A stretch of 64,000 bases of DNA from Heloderma charlesbogerti (Eukaryota > Chordata > Lepidosauria > Squamata > Helodermatidae): positions 310,001-374,000 of the forward strand of contig JANEZZ010002357.1 of assembly GCA_026122225.1 (NCBI GenBank), given 5' to 3'. The translations under genes and the position numbers were made by a program. Below are positions 33,300 to 44,087 of this stretch, one piece after another (positions within the stretch are counted from its first letter, which is position 1; each line of letters starts with the position of its first letter). The notes under the pieces are model-generated. The model ran no database searches. It saw only the letters and a program-made list of their open reading frames with translations, and was not told where the DNA came from.

Positions 33300-33450
33300 C
33301 ACTCAGGTCCCTCTGCCTGTTTATCCTCACAAGAACCATGTGAGGTAGGTTAGGCTGAGAGATAGTTACCGGCCAAAGGTCACCCAGTGAATGTCATGAC
33401 TGTGTGGGGATTAACCTGGTTTCCCAGGTCCAACACTCTTAAGTTCCAGA
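33300..33450 (+). mobile_element. MIR-type SINE fragment
   Basis: TTATCCTCACAAGAACCATG, TGAGGTAGGTTAGGCTGAGA, CCAAAGGTCACCCAGTGAAT and GGGGATTAACCTGGTTTCCC follow the CORE and 3' portions of MIR-type SINEs in order. The 5' tRNA-related part is missing. Confidence 0.72.
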
Positions 33451-33789
33451 ACTACAGACTAGTCATAAATGCCCCCTGGAAAAGGCCCTAACAGCTGCCC
33501 ATTGTACGATCAGCATTACATGTATGTACAGCCTCCATGGGCGCATACTATGCCTGTGACATCTTCGGTGACAACTAGCATGACCCCTGCCCGTTGCAGC
33601 TTTAAATTTAATTTCAGTATTGAAGGACAGATGCATTATCCATTTATCCATATGAGCATTAATGTAGCTCTATATGCCTACTGACTTCTCCCCAGCAATG
33701 TCCCATCTTTTCAAGAACAATTAAAAATTAAATGTGGACTCCCTTCTCCAGCTCATTCAAAAACATTTTTGTCGCTTCTCTTAGAAATG
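33451..33789. other. Unassigned stretch
   Basis: No recognised element. Confidence 0.4.
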
Positions 33790-34430
33790 CCCTACCCCCA
33801 TGTCCAGGTTGCCTGGTGGGGGGGGGGCGTTGCGGGAGGGGGGGTGAGTGGACATGCCAGGCCGCCATTGGCAGAAACCCATGGCGCCACTGGGGAGGGG
33901 AGAGGTCGGAGAGGCCCTTTACTCTCCACGCCCCTCCCAACCACTGGACCTGCGAAGGGCCCTGAGAGAAGTTCTTCAGAGTAGGTGGGGGGAGTTTGAC
34001 AAGCAATAGGCTTGTCACTCCAGGTGGCTGCTAGGACAGGCAAGGGGGAACGAGCTTAGGGATGGTGAACATTCAGAGGTACTGTTATGGTGACAGGTGA
34101 CACCTGAGGCTTCCCGAACGGGTTTTGCGGCTTGGTGGGTGGATAAGGGTTGCCTGTGAGACTGACTCAGCTCACTCACCCAGGAGCTTTGCGGCCCGGG
34201 AGGGGGTGACAGGGGAAGGTCTACCTCCCCCATAAGGGATAGTCCTGTGGGGCAGCGATGCTGTCCTGCCACTCCTCAGGCTGTGTATGTTTTTGCCCAT
34301 TATAGTACCAGCTAGCACAGTGCCCGTCCTAGGTTTTCCCCTTTGCAGATATTTCAATAAATGTGGCTCAATTTCAACCCAAGCACTTGCCTTGGTCTCT
34401 TTATTACCCTTCTCCCCTCGCAAATGAAAT
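33790..34430 (+). mobile_element. Possible LTR (polyadenylation region and U5-like end)
   Basis: The right part carries TTTCAATAAATGTGGCTCAA followed by TTTCAACCCAAGCACTTGCC and TTGGTCTC, the layout of a retroviral R/U5 region. GC-rich sequence with G runs precedes it from 33,821. I could not place TG/CA termini or a target duplication, so the left boundary is approximate and the family unknown. Confidence 0.4.
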
Positions 34431-34632
34431 TGACAATGTTAGCTGCTGCTTACAATCTAGTATAATCAATTTCATCTCTCTATGGACTTCTGTGGGACAT
34501 CTACTAATGCAAAATCAGGGCTAATATCACTGTAACAGTAAGTGGGAAACCATGCCTGATACTATGCAGCAATGATTGTAGCTGTATACAGGGATAAACA
34601 CCGGTTTGTGGCAGGTAAATTCAGCTGATGAA

Positions 34633-35030
34633 ATTTAAATATTTGCAGCTCTCTATGCCTATATTAATTGCATTGTCTCAAAGAAAGACTAAGATGAGAA
34701 GTGCAGAGAGGCAGATACATTACCCTTAAAGGGAACCTTTCAGGGAAGAACCTATAAACTAATCACAGCTGGTGGTATTTTACATGACTTGATGTTGGTA
34801 TCCAGAGGTTGACCCCTTAGAAGACATAGCAGAGCACTCCAATCCAGGCACTCCAACAAGAGGTTAATTTGCTAAACTTTTGCCCTTTCAGAGCCATTTA
34901 AATCTTTGCAGCTCTCTATGCCTATATTAATTGCATTGTCTCAAAGAAAGACTAAGATGAGAAGTGCAGAGAGGCAGATACATTATCCTTAAAAGGCACT
35001 GGGGGAACCTTTCAGGGAAGAACCTATAAA
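34633..35030. repeat. Direct duplication, two copies of about 130 bp, offset 263
   Basis: ATTTAAATATTTGCAGCTCTCTATGCC at 34,633 recurs with one change at 34,896. The copies stay nearly identical through AAAGAAAGACTAAGATGAGA and AGAGGCAGATACATTA up to AACCTATAAA (34,633-34,759 and 34,896-35,030). The second copy has a roughly 8-10 base insertion (CACTGGG region). The low divergence indicates a recent local tandem duplication. Confidence 0.92.
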
Positions 35031-35188
35031 GAAAGAATTGTCTCTCCTTAAAGCAATAGAAAGACAGATTGTTGGCCATGAAAATTAGTTAAATATCTGA
35101 GAGCTGTTTTTAAAGTGTGAGTTAAAGGCAGCCATCACATGTTCTAGGAAAAACAGGTTGAACAATCCCTTTAAGCCAGAGACTAAGG

Positions 35189-35345
35189 CTGAGTCTATGC
35201 CTTAGCTGGTGATGTGGAAGACCTCTGCCTGAATCCTGGAAAGCTACTGCCAGTAAGACTAGACAATACTGGACTAATAGATAAAATAGTCTGACCTGGG
35301 GTAAAGGAGCATCAGCATCCTATATTCCCATGGCCGAAATAGAGT
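35189..35345 (+). mobile_element. tRNA-derived SINE body fragment
   Basis: GATGTGGAAGACCTCTGCCTG, GGAAAGCTACTGCCAG, GACTAGACAATACTGGACTA and AGTCTGACCTGGGGTA follow the body of the SINE whose tRNA-Ala-like head is seen at 18,124-18,272. The head is replaced by a diverged CTAAGGCTGAGTC segment. Confidence 0.6.
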
Positions 35346-36903
35346 CTGTGCTCAGAGTTCAAGCTGCTTCATGTCTTGTTCTCTCCACGTCATGCCAGAG
35401 TTCCTTTGTCCACTTCAGAGATCACACTAGCATAGCTAGGTATACTGATAAGTAAACACCTGGCTGACCTGTCTGGCCAGCCCAGTTAATAGCAGCCCTT
35501 TAATCTCGGTTGACTTGAGCCACAGGTTTTTAGTCTGGTCACGTGCTGAATTCCCCAGAATAAAATAACAGAAGCCTAAAGGTGGGCCTAAAGGCCTTTA
35601 AGCATAAAGGTAGGCCTAAAGCCGTTAGCCTAAAGCCTAAATTCTATGCATCTTAGACAGACAAAAGGCCTACCACTCCCAGCCAGCCAAGTATAGGACT
35701 TTTTTCTGTGCCCTAAATTATGTTAAGTGGAGGAGTTGGTCATGGTCATGTCACCTCCATCAAGCTGTGTCCCATTTAGGGAAGAAAAAGGTAGCCCTCA
35801 ATAACTTCTGCCATGATACTGCTTTCTCCTCTGTTTCTACTGACGCTTGCTGCATTTCCAACAGTTCTCACTTCCCCTTTCCTCATAGGCCCAACCACTT
35901 TTTATCTGACCCCCAAATTCCCAGTATGAGATGTGTGTGGCTGGAACTGTCCATAGTCTAACTCTTCATATTCCCCTTATCCAGGATTTTCTATAGCACC
36001 CTGCTCTGGTGCATAACATTGCATACATCGCAAGATGCTTAAAAATAACTCAGGAGGTTTGTCTGCAGCATGGCATAGGGAGTATAGGGGCCGCCATAAA
36101 TGGAGAAAAAGAGAAACATAGTCAGTTTGATATATTTGACACTATTCCCCCCTGGATCACACTAATGAATACGATAGCAACGCAATATTGTCAGTACTGT
36201 TTATCAGATGTTAATTTATATAAACCTTAAATTAATTTCTTTTTTGCATTATCTTTTTTTGCATTATAAATGACATGTTGCAAGTTGCTTCTTCATTTAC
36301 GTTTCATTACTTTTGCAACTGCTTAAAGGTATGTTGTTAACATAAGTTCTGAGGAAAAGGTTAAAAAAGCCACAATGTAGAAAGTTGGTGAGACAACCTC
36401 AATATGATTAATCAAATCAAGGGGAAGAAAAGAGTAATTTGAGCAAAGAAAACGCCAAAGGTTTATAATAAAAGTGCACTTTCTAAGTGATGAGGTAAAA
36501 GCAATCATTAAGAGAGCTAATTAAAAGAACAAATTTCATTGTAATTAGAATTAATAACCCTTCTGTGATAACTTAAAGCTGGCTTTGAGTTTATCACAAG
36601 TTTGGAGGCCACAAGAAAGATGTAAGGTTCATGACAGCGTTATGGTATTTGAGAGGAAAGGGATAAGATGCTACCATCTAATTCAGGATTTGTGTGGGAA
36701 GCTGAACAGATTCCTCACAGTCTTTCCTTACTTCACAAGTTAAGTGCAAAATACTCATCTCAAGGTTACATTATTGAAGAAAGAAGGTTCAAGTGAGATA
36801 TAGCAAAGGAGGAGCCGATAGCAGAATTTAATAAGTTAAATGCAATAAATTGCCTAGACGTGCCTGTCTTTATTTCCTGAACTGTATATCCTATCCTTCA
36901 AAA
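35346..36903. other. Unassigned stretch with a short clustered repeat
   Basis: Between 35,572 and 35,640 the word GGCCTAAAG or GCCTAAAG occurs about six times at irregular spacing. The rest holds no recognised element. Confidence 0.4.
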
Positions 36904-37028
36904 GGCTGGATCCAGACTAAGTTAGTTGCAGCTAACCCCTATTGAAATCAACAGGACTTACATTATGACTAACTTGTCCCATTGAAATCAATGGCACTGA
37001 GTTCAACTAAGTCCAGATCTAACCCCCT
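36904..37028. mobile_element. Palindromic MITE (CCCATT/AATGGG core)
   Basis: GGCTGGATCCAGACTAAGTT at the left is the inverse of AACTAAGTCCAGATCTAACC at the right. TTGAAATCAACAGGACTTA and CCCATTGAAATCAATGGCAC lie in the centre. The copy is nearly full length and is directly followed by a reversed CR1. Confidence 0.72.
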
Positions 37029-37500
37029 AAATACAAACCATCTAAAACAGCAATAAAACAAAAGTGTAACAGAGCACAATCTCCAGTCCAGAAATCTCAC
37101 AGCAGCTTTATACAGTCAAAAAGATTTTTAAAAATTAAAATGTGAAAACATTAAACAAGAAGGTCTTTCGCTGGCACTGAAATTAAAGCATTCCACAGGC
37201 AGGGTAGTAACACCAAAAAGGCTTGCTCCCTGGTCATCACTTACCTTTTTTTAGATGGTGGGGACACATGAAGAAGAGCTTCAGTTGTAGAACTCAATAC
37301 AGAGTGGATTGATACAGAAGGAGAGAGTCCAGCGGGTACTTGGCTCCTAAGCCATGAATTGCTTTAAAGATCTCACTCTCACATACTGGTTGTTTTTAAG
37401 TTGCAGCCACCAATTTAGCTACAACAATATGTTTTACTGGGCCATAGAAAAGCACTGGAATATCACTCTTAAAAAGCTAGAGTCAATGGAATCCATAAAC
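37029..37500 (-). mobile_element. Diverged CR1 fragment
   Basis: AACAAGAAGGTCTTTCGCTGG, GCATTCCACAGGCAGGGTAG, AAAAAGGCTTGCTCCCTGGTC and TCCTAAGCCATGAATTGC keep the order of the reversed CR1 3' coding part (AAAAAGGTCTTCACCTGG, CATTCCACAGCCAGGGTGCC, AAAAGGCCCTCCTCCTAGTA, CCCAAGCCGTTAAGGGC at 55.1-55.4 kb). Many changes show that it is an older copy. Confidence 0.65.
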
Positions 37501-37954
37501 AGCATAAAGTAAGTAATATTACTAATAGAAAATGACAATACAATATGTTACAAAAATAATACATGACAAATTGGTAAGTCGGTGAAGATATACACATTCT
37601 CCTACAAAACCTTGTAGACTGTTAATCCAGCAAAAGAAGCTTTTCTCAAACCATTCAAATATGCAGTAAAAAAAAGTAACTCAGTCAATACATTCCACAA
37701 TCAACACATTCCTGATAGGTTAAATGCTGTTTTTATTGTTCTTACTATCGGTAAATGTTTTGGTTGTTAAAACACCATTCTCAGTATCAGAGCTCCAGAG
37801 CTGCTCCGCCCACTGAAACAAAAGTTTGCAATAGATCCCAGGATGTCTCTAGTATCTAATTACAAAATTGACACACAACATCAACACCTGCATATAACAC
37901 CTTAAAGGCATATACAAAACTCACACTCTGTTCACTTACTTAAAGCTCTTACTT
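37501..37954. other. Unassigned AT-rich stretch
   Basis: No recognised element. Confidence 0.4.
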
Positions 37955-38055
37955 CACCAACCTAAGTGTCTGGGATTGAACCTGGGACCAAAGCATGCAC
38001 TCTGAGCTACGGCCTCGCTCAGTGGAACAGAGCAACTTTGGGTCCGGTGGATCCA
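37955..38055 (-). mobile_element. tRNA-derived SINE head fragment
   Basis: In reverse orientation GTTCCACTGAGCGAGG, GTAGCTCAGAGTGCATGC, TTTGGTCCCAGGTTCAATCC and CAGACACTTAGG give an A box (TAGCTCAG) and a B box (GGTTCAATCC) at the usual spacing. It is the same tRNA-Ala-like SINE as at 18,124. Confidence 0.6.
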
Positions 38056-39817
38056 GAGTTAGCCTTGACTCACTCCCAGAATGCCCATTTCAGGACCTCG
38101 TGTACTACTGCCGAGAGGAGAACCAGCAGTTGCTTTCCGCCTGCAGAGGTCTCCATGTGTGCAGTGGGGTCTTCTGCCATGGTGGACCCCCAGTCAATTA
38201 CACCAAGGCTTTAAAGCTAAATTGAGCCTTTTTAGGCAACCGTTGCTCTTGGCCTCCGAAATTTGGTGGCAAACCAAGTGTTTGCTATCATGGCAGCAGC
38301 AAACCCTGGCAGCAGGGGGTGGCACAGTTAAGGTATGGGGGCACACTTACAGTTCAGGCATGTTGCCCACCCATGAACTACAAGTTTGTTTCTAGAACAC
38401 AGGGCAGAGTCAGTTGAAGTCCATGTAGATATGCAGTCATAATAATGATATCTAGTAAATGTGCCATTTTCTGCTTCAGAAGTGGAAACCCCATATCTGC
38501 TTTTGCAGACAAGTGTCCTAGAAAAGGTGGTAGTCTTGCAATTATGCTCACACCTCTCCTCCACCCCACCCCAATAGCAGTGTTACTGCAGAAGGGTAAA
38601 CTTGTTAGACTGATGCAGCAATAAAAACCCCCAAAGAGTTTTGTGGTACCTTAATGGCAATCAAATTTATTATGGCATAAGCTGTGGTGGACTGCAGTCC
38701 ACGTCTCATGCAATTAAGCCAACTGAATATGTGATGGACAACAATGAGCCAGGTCTGCATTAATTTATATTGTTATTAGTCCATTCAAATGGGTAATGCA
38801 AAGCAGAGTTAAACCAGTTGTTCAGATCTGTACCGCAGTTTATGAATGAGGGACATGATACTCAGTTCCAGATAATGCAATGGATATATACAATAATAAT
38901 TCTGTCTTTGCAGATAAGTATCCTGAACAAGTGATGCTCGGTGTTTAGGAAGGTGTAATATACGTATGTGCAAGAACTGAGTTTTCACACATCCCTTGCA
39001 GTCATCCCTAACATAAAAACACAATAGTATTTTGTTTTAACTAGTTTCCTTCCTGTCATTTTTCTCCAAGTCTGTGTACTAATTGGTTGTGTGTGCTTCC
39101 TGCATGTCTTACCTGACATCTCTGTTCCAGCATCGACGTTCCAAGTTCACACAGTGTTGGCCTTTACATTGGTTCATTCTCTCTCAATTTCTCGGCACTT
39201 GTTTCTTGACGCTCTCTATCTCTCTCCAACACAGATTCTCCCCTGGTTCTTTCTGGCTCCGTTGCCTTTACGCTTTTCTAAGTGAAATGATGGTATCCTA
39301 CTAGCTCTTCTGAGCAAGGTAATTGGCAATTACTTATTTTTTGACATATGCAGGAAATCTAGCAAAATATAATTCAAATTCTGTTACTAGTGACGAACTC
39401 CTCCGGTGGATTGGTATGAACCAGGGCTCATCTCAGATTCCAATATCCTTAGCTCTTTCTATTGCAATATATTGTTAAAAATATGCAGTATGTTGCTTTT
39501 TATCACTTTTCCCCATGTTTTTACACAAGGAAGCTACAAAGTCTGCAGATATTTTGCTACTTTTCCCTGCTGCTATTGTTCATCTCTTTTTTAAACAGTC
39601 AGTTTTTCTACAGAATTCACTTCATCTGTTAAAAAGATATATAGCTTTCCTACTGAAAGTTAACATAGTCATCATCCCAACATGTGAAATAGCAACTTAT
39701 CCTTCTCTGAACTTAATACAAACAATGCCTAGGGAAACTTTACCTAGAAATAACTGCAACATCACCAGATTAGATAGCTGGCCTTCCAGAGGCATCTCAA
39801 ATGCTTTACAATTAGCC
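38056..39817. other. Unassigned stretch of about 1.8 kb
   Basis: No repeat family was recognised. Short open frames at 38,081-38,395 and 39,083-39,304 have no domain support. Confidence 0.35.
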
Positions 39818-40745
39818 ATTTGGATCAGGGGTGGGGAACCTCAGGCCCAGGGGCCAAACATGGCCCTCCTGTGGGCCAAATCTGGCCTTCCAGGGTGACC
39901 CAAATGGTCCGCCCCATTTCCCCCAACAACCAACCATTTGGTGGTTACATGACGTTACTGTAGTTTTCCCCAGTCTAAAAGGTTGAAATGCCTCTTGTGA
40001 GGTTTAGTTATTAACAGTAACGGCTTTAAGCTTGTGGTTTGGCCCCACCCTTTTTGCCTTCAGCCCCACCCACCACTGGAACATGGCCCCCACGAGCTTC
40101 TCCAAAATGGAATTCAGCCCTCAGGCTGAAAGAGGTTCCCTGTCATGTTCCTTCGTCCTCCCCCTTCGCAATCGATCAACACACTCCAGGAAACAAGGCT
40201 TCAGGCTGACTACTTTGTTAACGACTAGCTTATTTACAAATGCAGATTCTAGGAAACTCTCAGACTGCATAGAACCAGCTAATCCACACATCTATGAATA
40301 TCAATAGAGGAGAGGAAGTGGAAGTTAGAGAAGTTGCCTGCAGTCTGGGCATGAACTTCTCAGCCAGACTTGATTTGCAGGGATGCCCCTCCCTTAGGGT
40401 GGCTCCCTCCTATGTTGGCTTTCATGAGTAGCCAACCTGGCGGAGCGTCTGAGCCCTGCCCCTAACTTTTCCCACTTCACTCTGCAATGGACCCTAGCAT
40501 CCCTCAAGTCATGCCTCTCCCTCTTCTCCCCCAAAACCTGGGTTCTCATGGTGGAGGAAATGGGAGGGGGACATTCAGGCTGAGCTATCTGCCTGTCAGG
40601 GTCTTGGGAAGAAAGCCTTGCTGTATCTGAGCTCACTAGGGAAGGTGCCTCCCTCTGTTCTGGCTGTTCCCATTCTGAATCTGAGCTGCTAGACATCTCC
40701 ACACACCCAGATTAATTCCTGACATTCTCCACCTCTGATGTAGAT
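39818..40745. mobile_element. hAT-type MITE split by a solo LTR
   Basis: The left end CAGGGGTGGGGAACCTC starts at 39,826. The matching right end (GAGGTTCCC interrupted, then TTCTCCACCTCTG) finishes at 40,737. Flanks ATTTGGAT (39,818-39,825) and ATGTAGAT (40,738-40,745) agree at 6 of 8 positions. The interior includes GGCCCAGGGGCCAAACATGG and CTCAGGCTGAAAGAG. A solo LTR sits 13 bases from the right end. Confidence 0.82.
40136..40729 (-). mobile_element. Solo LTR, 584 bp, inserted in hAT MITE
   Basis: The element at 40,141-40,724 starts TGTCATG and ends CCTGACA. Flanks TTCCC (40,136-40,140) and TTCTC (40,725-40,729) are a 5-bp duplication with one change. Taking it out restores the GGTTCYCCACC end typical of this MITE family. 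The minus strand has SSSSDSEWEQ and GAGLRRSARLATHE segments, parallel to the LTRs at 4,158 and 19,331. No internal genes remain. Confidence 0.87.
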
Positions 40746-40779
40746 TAAGACAGAGCAAGATGCTTACTATTAGCCTATT

Positions 40780-40926
40780 ATACAGAGCAGCCTTCCCCAA
40801 CTGACACCCTCCAGATGTGTTGGCCTACAACTCCCATCATCCCAATGGCCATGCTGGATGGGGAATGATGGGAGTTGTAGTCCAATGCATGTGGAGAGTG
40901 CCAGGTTGGGGAAGGCTGATACAAAG
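40780..40926. mobile_element. hAT-type palindromic MITE, 131 bp, with 8-bp duplication
   Basis: The element at 40,788-40,918 has inverted ends CAGCCTTCCCCAAC and GTTGGGGAAGGCTG (14 of 14). Internal arms are GGCCTACAACTCCCATCATC and GATGATGGGAGTTGTAGTCC-like. Flanks ATACAGAG and ATACAAAG match at 7 of 8 positions. This is the best-preserved member of the family in the window. Confidence 0.92.
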
Positions 40927-41033
40927 ACTATGGGATATCACACCTGTTCTACATAAGATTACAGCGTATGTATTCTTTGAGTTCTGTGACATAAACTACT
41001 TCATCTGTCTGTGTAGAAAAGTTAAAGTTATTT

Positions 41034-41100
41034 ATTTATTTTTTATTTAAAACATTTATATACCACTTCACATCTAAACAGATTAATCTAATAATTTCCT
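41034..41100 (-). mobile_element. LINE 3' tail fragment (reversed)
   Basis: TTATTTATTTATTTTTTATTTAAAACATTTATATACCACTTC is a reversed CR1/L2 tail with its AAATA repeat. Nothing else of the element follows in the same orientation. Confidence 0.5.
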
Positions 41101-41159
41101 CATGTTGGCCATGGAGACATGCCCTTAAATGCTCTGGGATCTGTCCAACTCAGAAGATA

Positions 41160-41405
41160 AGGATGGAGACAGGCAATAGGGCATTGGAAGTGCTTTGGGA
41201 GAAGCATCCCTTCCTAGGGCAAACCAACACATTTTTGTCCCATTCTTATTCTTCAGCAAGAGCTATTAGGCTGGACAATACCAGAGACAGGGGCTTTTCT
41301 GTGGTGACCCCATCGCTTTGGAACCTTCTTCCCAGGGAGATATGTATAGCCCCCTCTCTACTGGTTATTACAAGAACAATCAATACTTGTTATTCTGGTC
41401 AGTTT
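41160..41405 (+). mobile_element. CR1 C-terminal fragment
   Basis: The plus strand reads RAIRLDNTRDRGFSVVTPSLWNLLPREICIAPSLLV, which matches the conserved C-terminal block of CR1 proteins (compare RVFSVATPRLWNSLPGEARFAPSLVSF at 52.2 kb). The downstream part is cut off just before the large hAT insertion at 41,429. Confidence 0.72.
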
Positions 41406-41616
41406 TTACATGAACCGAGGGTTCGTTCTAGGGCTGTGCACGGACCCCTGCTTCACTTCGGATGCTGCTTTGGACCTTCTGAAGCAGCCCTGCTTTGCTT
41501 CAGACTGATTAGGACCCTATCCGCTTCACTTCGGATTTGGATCTGAAGCGAGATTTGGATATCCAAATCAATCTGATATGACGTTTTCCCATTGACTTGC
41601 ATTGGGAAATAGAAAC

Positions 41617-41903
41617 AGCCATAACTTTTTCAGTTTTCATGATATTTACATGACATTCGGGGTCCTCCCAGCGCCCACGGAGGAGATTTCACCGCCAAAG
41701 TTCAGTTTGACCCAGTAGTTTTTGTGCTAGGCAGAGTTAAAATTAGATTTTTTCAACAAAAACTCTCAAAGCAAAGAGCTATAACTTTTCACTGTTTCCA
41801 CAGAAATGCATGAAATTTGAGGACCTCTCAAGCCCTATGCAGGGGATTCCACCTGCCAAATTTCAGACAGTTTGGCCCAGTAGTTTTTGTGCTAGGCACA
41901 GAT
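41617..41903. repeat. Two diverged tandem units of about 125 bp
   Basis: The first unit (41,617-41,739) runs GCCATAACTTTTTCAG, CATGACATTCGGGGTCCTCC, CCCAGTAGTTTTTGTGCTAG. The second (41,777-41,903) runs GCTATAACTTTTCACTG, CATGAAATTTGAGGACCTC, CCCAGTAGTTTTTGTGCTAG. The offset is 160 bases. The segment probably belongs to the original hAT interior. Confidence 0.8.
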
Positions 41904-42473
41904 AAAATGTGCTGTTCTCAGAAACTCAAACAAAAGGACATAAAAGGATAATCAGAGAAGTTAGGTGTTTAAGCAGTGATTAGGAGGAGGTTACTATCCC
42001 TAATATCTGCTGTAGGTTTCTTTGAAGTGCAAATAACCCCTCTTCCCTAGTACTACTACATTTGGTAATCTGAGGCTAGATAAAGTTGGCATCCAGGCTG
42101 TGGGCTGCCAATTTGCCATCTTGGATTTAAGAAATGATTGATTCATGCAACTGCCCTGTGGTAAAAATTTGCTGGATTTCTAAAGTCTTGTCAACTTAAT
42201 GTGCCTAGCTCCATCTTTTCTAAATCCATATAACTTCCTTCTCACTCCCTCTCAAGTACTCTGAGATTTGCTCCTCAGATACTACTGCGGTTCTTTTCAT
42301 AAGAGGACTTTCACAAGGTGTTATCTGGAGGCCTGTTGAACAGTCTACCAGAGGTTTTTATACATTTTAAAGAAAAACTCAGTGTGTCCCAGTCCATCAC
42401 ACTCTCAAATCTCTCCACAACCTATGATGTAATACTGCAATTGTCCTTACCAATTAGCTTTACAAAACAGACA

Positions 42474-42905
42474 TGGAGGGAGCAATCCTATGGCTGCTAG
42501 ACAGCCATGGGATATCTGGTTTTCCGGGAACTGATCTCGGAGCCCACGCTCTGAGGTTGTTTCCCAGAGATCCGACCTCCCCCCACTTCTGTGCTGCCTC
42601 GGAGGCAGCACGGAACAGCCCCGTGCTCTGCGTTCGCAAGAGGAGTGCAGAGCGGCCGCAAAGGGGCGTTCTGGGGGCATTCCAGGGTGGGGAGAGCGGA
42701 AATGCCTGTACGACACATCCAATGTATCATACAGCAGCCTCCTTCCCAGCTCAGCCCTCCCATGGCTAGACAGCCACAATCAGCTGTCTAGCGGCCATAG
42801 TGTGGAGGGAATTATTCCCTCCACGTTCTCCTGCCCTGCTTTGGATAGGCAGTCACCTCCAAGTTTGGAGGCAGCTGCCTATCTGAATATGATTGCACCC
42901 TTACA
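42474..42905. mobile_element. Long palindromic MITE (GCAATCCTATGG family)
   Basis: The left end GAGGGAGCAATCCTATGGC and the inverted right end GATTGCACCCTTA match over GCAATC. Subterminal TAGACAGCCA words recur inverted, and the interior is GC-rich with CAGCACGGAACAGCCC and GCATTCCAGGGTGGGGAG. Related full copies lie at 51,457-51,790 and 53,909-54,310. It is nested in the large hAT element. Confidence 0.75.
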
Positions 42906-43076
42906 GAGTAGTCCTATATATGAATTATGCCTCACATTGGGCTTGCTTGCTTTGCCACACAGTGGAGTATTATTTAAGTAATAGATGTTATGTGTGTAGT
43001 GCTTTGCCCACTGTAATTGGGCAAAGCGCTAATTTGAAATGTGGATGTGTGTAGTGCTTTGCTTGACCACAACATA

Positions 43077-43078
<2 letters not shown>

Positions 43079-43113
<35 letters not shown>
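43079..43113. repeat. (CA)n microsatellite
   Basis: A perfect CA run of 35 bases inside the large hAT element. A related but shorter mixed TC/CA run lies at 43,438-43,467. Confidence 0.96.
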
Positions 43114-43116
<3 letters not shown>

Positions 43117-43944
43117 CAAAAGAAAAGCAAATACAGAACTACCTACAAGCAAAGAAAGGGGTTTTTATGTGTTTTGTTTTAGGGAAAAGATACGTAGTTC
43201 AAAAATGGGAAGGGAAGGAATATAGGAATTGAGAGGGATGGGGGGAGGGGAGAGCCAAGAACAAGGAAAGGAAGGAAAGTACTTTTTAAGGTTTTGTGTT
43301 TGTTTGTTTGTTTGAAAGGATCTAGCAAGAGATGGAAACTGCAGATATGTTTTTGGTTTTAAAATAAATACCCTAGAAAAGAAAGCAAGGGAGTAGTTGA
43401 ATTGAGAAGGGCTGGATGGGAAAGAGTCCAATGCGCTCTCTCTCTCACTCTCTCTCTCACACACACGACAGATGTAGCCAAATAACTTCAGAGCTCTCTC
43501 CAGTAACACCACCAGATCTCTCTCTTGTAATGAACAAACATAGGCTTTTTTCTCCAATATGTCCAGTGTCCCCTCCCCCCTCCCCCATTGTCACTGATTG
43601 GAGACTGCTGGATTACGTTCAGCCCTAATTTGGCAACTAGAGTTGCCTTTCGCCAAAGCTCCCTCCCGCCTCCCCCCCCCGATCCTTCTCAAGTAGATAA
43701 ATTTTGGAGACAGGCTGCCCGAGCTTCAGACAGCATCAGAAGAGCTCCGAATCTCCGAGGTGGACCGAGGCGCTTTGTTGGTGACCCACTTCACCTCGGG
43801 GTGCCTTGGTGGTGGTCAGATTTCCTTTGGATCACACCGAGGCACCCCTGAAGCACCTCGATTCACTTTGTGATTCGGATTTGGCACCAAAGTGATGCAC
43901 AGCCCTAGTTCGTTCTATAACCATTTTTTTCTGCTGATATTATT

Positions 43945-43970
43945 TTACATACATACATACATACATACAT
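43945..43970. repeat. (ACAT)n microsatellite
   Basis: Six and a half units of ACAT/CATA just beyond the right end of the large hAT element, possibly the remnant tail of the interrupted CR1 copy. Confidence 0.92.
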
Positions 43971-44087
43971 AATTGCTAAGTGATTGTTTTGGTGTTTTGA
44001 TAATTTCTAAATTATTTATTCATACACACCCCTTTCAGAGGACTTCAGGGGCAGGGGTGAGCTACATGCATGAGAGAATCTATAAAC

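Larger units (their letters stand above)
41421..43915. mobile_element. Large non-autonomous hAT element, 2,479 bp
   Basis: The element at 41,429-43,907 has perfect 12-bp inverted ends TAGGGCTGTGCA and TGCACAGCCCTA. It is flanked by a perfect 8-bp direct repeat GTTCGTTC at 41,421-41,428 and 43,908-43,915, the signature of a hAT transposon. Just inside each end are subterminal segments rich in CACTTCGGAT/ATTCGGAT words. The interior holds a diverged tandem duplication (41,617-41,903), a palindromic MITE (about 42,474-42,905), a CA repeat (43,079-43,113) and a CpG-rich part near the right end. No transposase reading frame is visible, so it depends on a source elsewhere. Confidence 0.9.

Noticed and set aside
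34633..35030. CRISPR-like repeat arrangement
   Set aside because: Only two long copies exist; this is a local duplication in a vertebrate genome, not an array.
35572..35640. GCCTAAAG cluster as a protein-binding array
   Set aside because: Spacing is irregular and copies are imperfect; a decayed simple repeat is the simpler reading.
38056..38400. Possible processed gene fragment
   Set aside because: The overlapping frames give no recognisable protein and lie beside a SINE head; no poly-A tail or target duplication was found.
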